Origin: Apoderus coryli
Lineage: Eukaryota > Arthropoda > Insecta > Coleoptera > Attelabidae
Assembly (NCBI GenBank): GCA_911728435.2
Contig: OU452200.1
Location: 28,225,715 to 28,289,714 of the forward strand
Reading direction: 5' to 3'
Length of the DNA stretch: 64,000 bases
The translations under genes and the position numbers were made by a program. This document shows, piece after piece, positions 54,419-64,000 of the stretch (position 1 is its first letter; every line of letters starts with the position of its first letter). Under the pieces are notes generated by a model. The model searched no databases and was not told where the DNA came from. It saw only the letters and a program-made list of their open reading frames with translations.

Positions 54419-54702
54419 TAAGTGAACATCAATATAAAACATTTTGTGGAGTAGACGTCTTTGTTTTGTAAAAATTTCTAGGTAAATACTTAAGAATTAA
54501 ATATGCCCGCAGTTTACAATCTTATCCAACAAGAACTACAACCTAAGATAATTAACTGCAGATTTCTTATACCAAAAATTGTTAAAAATATATTTTTTTT
54601 TTTACATAAAAACTTTAATATGTCAAAACAGTTTCGACATGTGTATAGACCATAATACACAAAGTCTATCTAGAATGTTAGGTAAAATTAAAAAATTTAA
54701 TT

Positions 54703-55525
54703 ATGTATAGGGTGTTATATTCAAGAGGCTATCCAGAAGTATGTACCAGTCTGCCCCCGCAGGGTAAACTCGCAGAAGCCGTGGATCAACGGAAATATTT
54801 TCGGAGAAATACAAAGGAAGAGGAGACTCTGGCACAAGTACAGACGGTTAGGCAGCAAAACAATAAACTAAAGACAATGATATCGGAGGCTAGAAGTCGG
54901 TATGAAAGTGAAGTGGCGGCGAGTAGCAATAAGAAATTTAATGCTTATATTAAACGGTCACTAAATTCTAACGTTTCTAGTTTCTCTCTGAAAGCAAAAA
55001 CTACGGGTGAACCAATAACTAGACCAATTGACATAGCCAATGCATTCGCTAACCAGTTCAGCAGTGTTTTTACCGACGACTCGAGGGACAATTTACCTGT
55101 ATTACCCCAGTCTACCAGAAACAGGCAGTCATTAACAACCGTTAATTTTATAACCGCCGATATAAAGGAGGCAGTGGCGGGTTTGAAGCAAGACTCGAGT
55201 CCTGGCCCGGACGAAATTCCTCCGATGTTTCTTCAGAGATGCATTGAATCATTATTACGACCATTGGCCACGTCAATGCAAAAATGCATCAACAAGGGCA
55301 CTCTACCGGAGGAATGGTTGTCTGCTGTCGTGATACCTATATTTAAAAATGGTGATAAGTTCGCTGCAGAAAATTATCGACCTATTAGTTTGACCTGCGC
55401 ACTTTGTAAATGCATGGAGAAAGTCATTACCAGAAATATGACTTCATTTCTAGTTGAATCAAATATTATTCCCAATGAACAACATGGGTTTATGCCCAAG
55501 AGGTCGGTGGAGTCCAATCTTCTGG
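54703..55525 (+). pseudogene. LINE ORF2, fingers part
   Basis: RT motifs 0-2 are present (P-G-P-D-x-I-P; x-Y-R-P-I-S-L; Q-H-G-F-x-x-x-R-S). The frame runs out just after the last of these, where motif A should follow. Confidence 0.85.
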
Positions 55526-56524
55526 ATCCTGAGGTGGATTGAGATGTTTCTTACAAAAAGAATTTTCCATGTTAGAGCGAATGGTGCATTATCCGCTAAA
55601 TTGCCGGTCTTGAGTGGTGTCCCGCAGGGGTCTGTACTGGGGCCATTGCTTTTTCTGGCATATATATCAGACTTAACAAGAACCATCACGTCAAACATGA
55701 GCTTCTTTGCTGATGACACCAAATTGTTTTGTAACCCACTGCGAGACGACAATGAATTCCAGATCGACATTGATGGGGTAGTGTCCTGGTCGGCGGTTTG
55801 GTTGATGAACTTGAATTTTACGAAGTGTCAGGTACTACACATCGGAGCTAATAATCCCAGGACTCCATATTTCATCAATGGAAATGCCGTTAAATCTGTA
55901 AATCAGCAGAAGGATCTTGGTGTCATAGTAACAGCGGATTTGAAGTGGGAGGCCCATATTTCCGCCACAGTGAAGAAAGCTAATAGACTGTGGTATCTGA
56001 TACAGAGTGCTTTCAAATCGAGATCAAACTCTCTAATATTGCAATTGTATAAATCGTATGTCAGACCACTATTGGAATATGCCAACAGCGTTTGGTCCCC
56101 CTACTTCATTAAGGACATAGAGGCATTGGAAAGGGTTAAGAGGAGATTCACTAAGCTACCTCATGCACTTAGCCATATACCATATGAGGAGCGATTGAGG
56201 CTTTTAAATTTGACATGTCTTTATGATCGACGCCAACGAGGCGATCTAATTCAAACATACAAGATACTTAGTGGCTACTACTCGGTGAATCTCGATGTAT
56301 TTCATCCTGCTAGAAATCCTAATCTGCGTGGCAATAGTAAGAAACTTGACAAGGAGAGATGTGCTAGAATTCCTCGGAAGAATTTTATAACAAACAGAGT
56401 TGTATATGCATGGAATTCATTACCTGAAGAGGTGATAATGGCGCAAACGGTTGACAGCTTTAAGAACAGGCTGGACAATTTCATGGAGGACCGTGGCGAT
56501 CAGTTGGTCCACTACTCGCTATAG
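55525..56524 (+). pseudogene. LINE ORF2, palm (B-E) and C-terminus
   Basis: Motif B (SGVPQGSVLGP), motif C (FFADDTKLF), the thumb block and a C-terminus ending DQLVHYSL, all uninterrupted for about 330 codons. The open frame suggests recent decay apart from the deletion. Confidence 0.85.
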
Positions 56525-57569
56525 AAGATTAGTGAGGATGACATCAATATTTCAAAAACCTCAATTTAGGAACTGAGCAACAGTTTAATCGGTTTTACCG
56601 TTTACTGTTTTACGACTAATAATAATAATAATATTTGAAATAAGCAATTTTGCGGTATAACCAGAAGTGTAGTATTGATTTTTATGATGTAATTCATAAT
56701 CGAAGAGGAGTGTAATGTTAAAAAAAATGATGAGTAAACTTGTTTTATGTAACATAAAAAATTAATTATACTTTTCATTAAAAACCAACATATCAATATT
56801 CTAATGAAAATACTAAGACAAGCTTTATCCTATTATATCATTAGTATTAACATAGATAAACAAACATGGATGCGCAAAGCCTGTCTGTAAATTGAAACAC
56901 TCTAATGTACTCGATAGCAACCACGCGATGTACTCGATAGGGCAAGACAGAGATAGAATGTACACGGCATGGATAAAATTTGTAGGTATACGCGGTATAG
57001 GTAGTGAGATGTTTTTTTTTTATCTAAGACGGTAGGTAGTTTTTGTTCCCTTTTAAGGTTACGAATGCATTTATTTCGTTCATCTATGGTTGAAAGAAGT
57101 GATAATATATTTTTTGCACCTGTTCGACAATAAATATATTTATTTATATATGTTGTTTTTCAAATTGGTTTTGATACGAGAGGATCCGAGGTGTTGTCAA
57201 CTTACATTGCGTGTTTCTAAATATCCATTTTAATTGATTTTGAAAATATTGAGTAGGTACCTAAATAATTATTTAATATTAAATACGAGGGAAGTTTTTT
57301 GCTCTTAGTTTTTTTCATTTCGTACATTTTTTATTCTTATGTAATAATAATAATATAAATAGTTATTTTACTTATCCGGCATTTACTTAGTATTCTTTCT
57401 TAACAATTCTAAAAGGTTGGACATTTTGTTCCTTTTACTTAATTCTTTAATTTTAAATAAGAATTATTACTTAGTTTCATGTGTTGTTTTTATGACGTAT
57501 AATTTATTTTAATTCTATTTTTGTTAGTGTTTTAATTTTTAAAGTATATAACTTAAAAAAATTTTACGT

Positions 57570-57745
57570 CACTTTTAATATTTACCCCAATAAATGTCGA
57601 GAAAATCGCGTTTAGAATTTCACCAGTTAGGTAGTTAGAACGTATATATATTACAAATAAAATACAACATTCTCAAAATTGGTACTGTAGAGTCTTCGCT
57701 TCGTATGCGGAAGGATACGGGTTTGATTCCTAGCTTTGTTTATTA
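57570..57745 (+). repeat. SINE-like tRNA-derived repeat, third copy
   Basis: It shares the 5' block TCACCAGTTAGGTAGTTAGA and AATCGCGTTTAGAA with 18484-18600. The tRNA-like part has GGGTTTGATTCCTAGC as B box and an anticodon-loop region TTCGTAT, different from the other copies. Confidence 0.6.
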
Positions 57746-58472
57746 TTTATTAGTATCTAGAATTGTCACAACTGTTGGTTAGTTTTGACAAGTGTCATAT
57801 TTATTTGCTTTCTAAAGCCCTCATGGCCAACTAAAGTCAATTAACTTTCAGAGTCATATCACTATTGTAATAGAAAAATGTAAAATTGGCAATATTTTTA
57901 AACTATCAATTCTTGCAACATCCTTTCATAAACTTGCCCTTATTTTTGATGCAAAAAAAATATATAAAATTAGGGGTTGCCATTTAAAAATTTTGAATTT
58001 TGACACATTTTTCAATTTGATGTTTTACCCTTTTTTTCAAATACCCTGTATTAAAATTTACTAAAAAAATATACGTGGGCGCCTAAAGTAGGTCTATAGC
58101 TCCTAGGATATTCTAACAAATTAAATTATTAAATCTTCCATGTAATACAAAATTGTTAAATTATTCTTTAATCTGCAAACGAGATTTTTGACATAAAAAA
58201 ACGGGTAGAGATAGGTATAACATATTATGCATGAAATACCTTTAGAATTACAGGGAGAATCTAAACAAAGCTTAATTGATATTGGGTTGTATTTGAAATA
58301 AGAAAGTTGACACGTACTTCCGGTATAGCCGGATGTACCAGATCCTTGAAAATATTTTAGCCGAATTGGTCCCTTCGACGTACGTACTACACCTTATTTT
58401 CAGATTGTTCCACAGTTTAGTTTTTCCATAATCGATTGAATCACTTCCCGGTGAGACACCCGGTATATATGA
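57740..58472. mobile_element. Single arm of the ACCGGGTGTC foldback family
   Basis: Matches the right arm of 33462-35676 throughout (AAGTGTCATATTTATTTGCT, TTTTTTTCAAATACCCTGTA, TATTATGCATGAAATA) and ends CCCGGTGAGACACCCGGTAT. The other arm is absent. Confidence 0.75.
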
Positions 58473-58785
58473 ATAACCCTATATATTAATTTATAAAGTT
58501 TACCTATATCTAACATATTATTATACCTCGTACTTCCATACCATTAAAAGCTTTAGGCATGCACCGCTATTACTTAACGCATTTTTATACTGCTCGCATT
58601 ATGAACTTTGACATCGAAGGTACCTGCCTGCAACAGCCTTGATGGTTTAATTAAACAATTATGCTATACCTTACTCCCACCTAAGTACAGGTTACCTGGA
58701 TTTCTCACGTGTAGTACGGAAGATATTCATAAACAATTGTTAGTATACAAATTAGTTTGCAACAATATACATTACCTTAAAAAAA

Positions 58786-59250
58786 ATGTGTGATATTAGT
58801 GAGACGCGTTTAAAATTTATAATTTTGTTTCTATTTTCACATGTTTGTCACATTTATGGTGATCCGCAAATAGATCTACCTCAATACTCAAGTGTAACTA
58901 CAAGAAGCTTCCCATTTCAAAGTTCTAATTACAATCAAAATTATCCTAGAGATAGATATGATACAGAAGATTCCCAAAATTTTCAACGGGATCGATTTGA
59001 TATTAATCAGAATCCAAGTTATCAGGCTAGAACGGGAAATTTATTTGATAATAACCCGCAAACTGTTTCACAAAATACACGGGACGGGTTTGAGCGAAAG
59101 TTTAATCAGGAAAATGATCGAAATTATAGGGGTGACATAAGGGGATTGCTCCAAGCCTTAGATGCGCAGGCATCTCAACAATGTACAAATAATGTAGCGG
59201 CTCAATGGAATTTTGAAACGAATATCAATCAGGCATCACAGTTAGAAGCG
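58786..59250 (+). CDS. ACE-like paralogue (Ance-3-type?), coding exon 1
   Basis: 155 codons from the ATG at 58786 to a donor GCGGTAAGTATA, phase 0. Residues 8-25 (RLKFIILFLFSHVCHIYG) look like a signal peptide. Residues about 30-110 are low-complexity, rich in N, Q, R, D and Y. From residue 117, GDIRGLLQALDAQASQQCTN and VAAQWNFETNINQASQLEA align with the ACE N-terminal helix, and the exon ends at the position where exon 1 of the upstream ACE gene ends. Later exons, including any HExxH, are outside the window, so catalytic status is unknown. The A-S-Q-Q-C plus W-N-F-E-T wording is reminiscent of insect Ance-3, a membrane-type ACE-like protein; this is from memory. Confidence 0.8.
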
Positions 59251-59370
59251 GTAAGTATACAGTTTATACTTTAATTATTTATTCTAAACAATAATAATTG
59301 TCAAATAAAAGAAAACAAACAAAAACTTTCAAAGTCAACTCCACAAAATCTTTAATTCAGTTATAAAAAA

Positions 59371-59407
59371 GGAAACTAGTTTCGGCTCAACAAGCCATCA
59401 TCAGTCC
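59371..59407 (-). ncRNA. Hammerhead ribozyme in ACE-like intron 1
   Basis: The minus strand has stem I GGA, CUGAUGA, stem II GGCU/AGCC with loop UGUUG, GAAA, stem III AC(UA)GU, H17 = U and stem I UCC. The preceding CTCCACAAAAT is shared with the 53.9-54.5 kb foldback. It is a solo remnant of that family, antisense to the gene. Confidence 0.7.
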
Positions 59408-60100
59408 ATTCTTACAAAAACATCCGTGTACAAAAAAACATCAAACATGAATATGAATATGACATTACACGAAAACAAACACCTGTTTGTTGCTTTTATT
59501 TCGCGCTTTTCGCCTCACGAGCAACTTTTAAGTCAATGTGTCTAAATGGATCGAACTTCACTTGATACTCATTACAATATATATTATAATTTCATAGTAA
59601 AATTTTTGTACTCCTACCCGTTCTGCTGCGTCATCTTTAAAGCTGAATCTTGGAGTATGTCTGCAAGTTCTTTAATCTGTGTTTCCTGCAAATGCAAATT
59701 AATTGAAATTCATTGTCATGGCGTTGTTAGGGGGTTATTATGAGTGGCAATTAAGATTTAATTTTTTAAACGTCAAAAGTGTCATTATTTGTGTCAATTA
59801 ACAATAAAAGGTTGGAGGCTTGTTTTCGATAGCAAGTAGGATAATTTCCGATAGCTACAGGGCTCGTTTTCACTCAAATCATGCGAACACAACATACCTA
59901 GCTGAATGAATGAGTTTAATTTTTGCTTCAATAGCATAAAGCGCACTGATATAAAACTACTTACCTAATTGTTGTAAAATTTTCGTGGTTTTTGCTTTCT
60001 TGCCAATTGTTGGAAATAAGACATTATTACGTCATGCATAGAAGTAATGGTAAGATTATTGCTGATCGATTGACGTATCTGTTGTAAAAGATAAACTGAC
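59408..60100. other. Intron 1 of ACE-like gene, no feature seen
   Basis: No ORF with recognisable motifs and no candidate exon 2 were found. Confidence 0.35.
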
Positions 60101-60102
60101 AA

Positions 60103-60410
60103 AACGAGATGAATAATTTAAGCAGGACTCAGCGAATTGAAAGATTGATTATAATAGAATGTGGTGATCGAAGCAGAATTAATAATGATGTTTGTGAAAC
60201 GTTTAATAATAAATATCCTGATACTAGGATATCACAGTAAACGGTTAGCAGAATTGAAAAGAAATTTAGAGAAGTAGGACTCGTACGAGGTCTTCCTAGA
60301 GCTGGTCGACCCCCAATTTCCCAATTTAATGTCGTTTTATCCCGTGACTAAAATTCTCATAAACGGACTCAAGAAATCCCACTGGATCACAATATTGCAA
60401 AATTATGAGT
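60103..60410 (+). pseudogene. Transposase helix-turn-helix fragment
   Basis: LSRTQRIERLIIIECGDRSR, a VCETFNNKYPDTRIS segment with a stop, and TVSRIEKKFREVGLVRGLPR with AGRPPIS match the N-terminal DNA-binding part of IS630/Tc1-like insect transposases. The catalytic part is absent. Confidence 0.6.
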
Positions 60411-63400
60411 GAAAAGGATTAAAAAAAAACAGAAAGAAGAAATTAATATATAGGCTAAACAAAGGACGAAAAATGAGACAATTATCAAATTGTTACAGAA
60501 ATATGCATTTTATTTGAAGATTAATAAAAAATTGTAGAAGCTCGTTGAGTGTCTCAAAGTACCTGTCCACAATAATTAATAAATAAACTTGATTATCACC
60601 AGTCTTTAAAAAATATATAACAATATTTGGTTGCATACAGAATAATTTTATTGATAGTGTTTATCGAATTATGTGGTAAATATAAAAAATAGTTTTTAAT
60701 TAATTAAGGAATTTAGGTAGGTACTTGTTGATTCTACAAAACTTTACATACTATAATTTAATCAAAGTATGTAAATATCTATCTGTTCCAAAAATATATT
60801 TATTTTATTTTTATCAAGGATTTAAATAATGATGTTTGGGACAAAAACCGACATACAACATAAATGTCGAATGTGCCAAGATTCCTACATAAATTTAATT
60901 ATAATAATTATTAATGTAATTTTTTAAATTATTGAAGAATCGAATCTTGTTAAATAAAAATAGTCAGTGGGAAAAAATGCTAAAAGAAAACAGTAACTTA
61001 AATTAAGTTATATTTTTCTGATGAAGTTATATACTTCATAACATAATATATTATATTGATAGCATTTTATTGAATTATTTGGTGGTGTCATTTATATTTT
61101 CCGTAATATTACGGACAAAAAACTTTATAAATTTGTCATTTTTAGTATTTATTTAGAATAGTTTAACTATTTACCATATATAATTTGTAGTAAATTAATA
61201 CTTAAATAAAAAGTAATTTATTTAGATTTTAGGAAAGAAAATAGGTAATTTGATGCTATCCATATTTCAATATTATTTTTAAGTGAAATTGTAATTACAC
61301 GTATTTTTTACAGGTAGGTAGATTGTATTTATAGTTAACTTTACTAATTATATTCTCATTTGAAACAGGAAGAAATGTTTTTGTGGGAAAAATGTCTCTT
61401 ATTGAACAAAAGAGAGTGCAGTAGATACACTTTAATTTCTCAATTGTTTTTTATACTCAATTTAAAGTAACTATAATATGTATTATTACTTGTAGTCTTA
61501 AAAGAATAATTTATGTGTGTTCGTTATCGTTAAATCACTGAAATACATACATAGAAAATATTCTAATTTATTTTTGAATGTGCAACATATAGTTTCTTGT
61601 ATCATAATCTATATCTTCATTTCATGTTAAACCATAGTTATGAATGAAAAATATTATATATTACTGATAATGAGATAAGCTTTTCAGAAAAAAAAAAGAG
61701 TGGTTATACCATGGATATTTAAGTAGCGCAGTACCTATTATTTTTTTTTTAAACTACACTCAAAACCCTTTTTGATCCAAGAGAAGTAAATATAGGCACA
61801 CATAAATTGGACGAAGAAAAGTAAAGAAAAAACATCTTTACTTTACTTTTGTAATTTGAAGCTTTACTTTTTGTAATTTGAAGCCAACATATTTAACAGC
61901 ATTTTTTAACCAAGAAAGCGATTAATATTTTAACATACTATTTTCAACATTGTTGGTAAAAACGGGTAATCAAGAAAGCATGTAACAAGGGAAAACATAG
62001 CATGCTATGTTATATCCGAAACGGTAAGAGGTACGAGGTCGGTTAAACAAAAGTTGCTTTTTATGCTAATTCAAGACCTGTTTACGATGTTGCCAAATTT
62101 TTATTAGTAGACATACCGGATGATTTTCGAAAACTCAGGATTCCATTTTGTTGAATATTTCGAAAACTATTATCGTCAACCAAAATACATAGAAAACAAG
62201 GCAAAACAACTGCTCCACTGGCTAATACTATGACTATCATTGAACTACATGAACACGTTTTTTAAATATGTAAGGAAAATCAAGAAGGTTGTAAAGAGAA
62301 TTGAAATATATCACTTGATTTATTGTCCCAATTTAAATGCGGGGTTCACCCATCGAAATGGGTACATACTCATAGTCGCAAGCCTAAATTTTATATATGT
62401 TATTTGAGGTACTATTTTAAAACCTTTATTAGCAGCGAGACCAATCCGATGGGCTATACTTTATCAATGTTTTGCTTTAAGAGAGAGAGAGAGAGAAAGT
62501 CAAAAACGTGTTAAGTATTTTGGATATTTTCCATAAACATTCAATTCTTATTGTTTTTGGTGGTGGCCACAAAGATTTATTTAAAATTCAACTCTTTATT
62601 TGTCGGTTGAGGACATAAAATTAAACACACTAGATTTCGGCTACTACTGCTACTATTAACGATTAAATGTTTTGTTGTATTTCTTTTTTACATTTTAGTA
62701 CTCCGACCAGCTCATAAAAAGAGAAAAACCAATCGTCAGGATCTGTCGACCGATGGCTCCGTCTGGTTATACCAAATTGGACTTATTAATTTAAACTAAA
62801 TGTCTTGTTTAGGTAAAGCCAGTAAATTTATCTGCTATGCCACAAAGTTATTTCTCCTTTATTACACTTACGGACAGATCTTTTTTTGGTATTCAAATAA
62901 ATATTTAAAATGGACCATGAAAAACCTCATAAAAAAAAAATACGAAAAGCTAAGCTGATAATCTCCAATTCAAAAAATAAAATATCTTGAAAACAAAATC
63001 ATAAATAAAAAAATTGAATGTAAAAGGGATTTAAAATCTATAATATCGAAATTCTACATACATCAATTACGTTCTTTTTTTTGATCCGGAAATACAATTT
63101 TTAAACTCTATAGCCCTTCAAAAAATAATTTGTGTATACTAAGTGTCACCAAAAAACAATACGAATATATTATTTTTGAAACCTAAATTTTCTGAGGCAA
63201 AATAATTCAAATTTAGATTGACTTCCTCTCTCTCACAGAGAGGGATCGTATCTGAAAGATGTTTGGCCAATCAAATTGGTCTAGCTGCTGAAAAATGCTC
63301 AAAATCTTACCCCACCAATAAAATTTAGGATTGTTACTACGAGTTCGGTTTCCTATTATTGGAAGTTAGGGAGCACGGAAAAAATTTTGAGCTTTGATAA

Positions 63401-64000
63401 GATGACCTAAGCCCTGGGATCTTGAACTATTAATAAAGTCATTAATATAGTCAATAGTTGTATATCAATTCTTATTTGTATTTGATTTTTATACTCGTAC
63501 TAAAACGTATCATAACAGCCTTCCTGTAAACCATATAAAATAGTTAGCGAAACAAATCTATAAATGTAAACGTATACCTACAAATCATTGTATAATGGCG
63601 TTTCATGATTTATCCAGATTTATTCAATATAAGAGATTTTTTTTATATTAAATATGTTTGCGATTACCAAATATGCGTGGTAATCCCAAAAACAATTATT
63701 GAAATGTTTTCTTCTTTTTTATTGCGAATTATACACACTTAAAAGAATTTTTCATTTAAAAGCTGTTATCATGTCATGTCCTACATTGTGCATGGCATTT
63801 ATTGTAATACTTTGCCGTTTACTAGGTTTATTACAATATGTTATCTACACTTTATACCTCTTCGGTTTAGGTTTAGGTATAGGTATTGTTTTTTGTGACT
63901 ATTTTCCATATTGAATTAATTTCTTACGCAATATAAATGAAAGCTGTCGTTAAACAATGAGCATGTTATTATTACTAGGTATTTTGACAATATTTGTAAT
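60411..64000. other. AT-rich continuation of ACE-like intron 1
   Basis: No exon with ACE homology was recognised up to the window end. The only distinct item is a short (GA)n run at about 62481-62497. Confidence 0.4.

Larger units (their letters stand above)
53917..54472. mobile_element. Hammerhead foldback with tail and 13-bp target duplication
   Basis: The direct repeat AATTTCTAGGTAA lies at 53904-53916 and 54473-54485. Inside, a one-sided 39-nt tail (53917-53955) is followed by arms 53956-about 54209 and about 54230-54472, with only about 20 nt between them. Each arm holds a hammerhead. There is no ORF, so movement must depend on an enzyme supplied elsewhere. Confidence 0.85.
54700..56634 (+). 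mobile_element. LINE (CR1/Jockey-like), 5'-truncated, RT motif A deleted
   Basis: Two overlapping frames (54703-55525 and about 55525-56524) make up ORF2. First frame: FANQFSSVFTDDSRDNLPVL, SPGPDEIPPMFLQRC, AENYRPISLTCALCKCMEKV and NEQHGFMPKRSVESNLL. Second frame: VLSGVPQGSVLGPLLFLAYI, SFFADDTKLF (catalytic FADD), QQKDLGVIVTADLKWEAHIS and YKSYVRPLLEYANSVWSP. The 3' end has a (TAA)n tail at 56617-56633. The stretch that should hold D-F-x-x-A-F-D is missing at the frame junction. Confidence 0.9.

Noticed and set aside
63699..63914. 71-codon hydrophobic ORF as a membrane protein
   Set aside because: An AT-rich, F/L/I-biased translation of this kind is expected by chance; no neighbouring exon or splice signal supports it.
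1..64000. CRISPR arrays, bacterial operons or ribosomal RNA
   Set aside because: The window is intron-containing eukaryotic DNA; no regularly spaced direct repeats with unique spacers and no rRNA-like sequence were seen.

Overview
This is AT-rich, repeat-laden animal DNA, almost certainly from an insect. The evidence is a single-domain secreted angiotensin-converting-enzyme (ACE/Ance-type) gene with nine coding exons, a second ACE-like gene starting downstream, the first coding exon of an AGAP/Centaurin-gamma homologue on the opposite strand, and insect-type mariners, LINEs and Penelope-like elements (PLEs). The order cannot be fixed from sequence alone.

Layout. 1-16.4 kb is repeats: long foldback elements, a Harbinger copy interrupted by a LINE 3' end, a mariner next to a second mariner, a minus-strand LINE and DDE transposase relics. 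It is also probably the first intron of the AGAP/CenG1A gene, whose exon 1 lies at 16486-16663 (-). 16.7-32.4 kb is intergenic: tRNA-derived repeats, foldbacks, a mariner split by a TA-flanked TIR element, a hammerhead-ribozyme-bearing retroelement and a PLE with inverted terminal repeats. 32.5-47.6 kb is the complete ACE gene (+). Its nine exons join in frame to 621 residues with every catalytic and zinc-ligand position present; introns 1, 2 and 4 are filled with transposons. 47.6-58.8 kb is again repeats, including a LINE that lost RT motif A. At 58786 an ACE-like paralogue begins; only exon 1 is visible and its first intron runs to the window end.

Cellular genes. ACE homologues are secreted dipeptidyl carboxypeptidases that trim peptides. 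The two ACE genes are in tandem and share the exon1/exon2 splice position and phase, which supports local duplication. The AGAP homologue (Arf GAP with GTPase-like and PH domains) is divergently transcribed.

Most notable signal. Hammerhead ribozyme cores (CUGANGA, stem II, GAAA, stem III, NUH) recur on both strands, always inside inverted-repeat elements. Four of these elements have 12-15 bp direct repeats at their borders, and three carry a one-sided 33-44 nt tail outside the inverted repeats. That is the architecture of the coding PLE in the same window, so they look like a family of non-autonomous hammerhead foldback elements moved by Penelope-type machinery.
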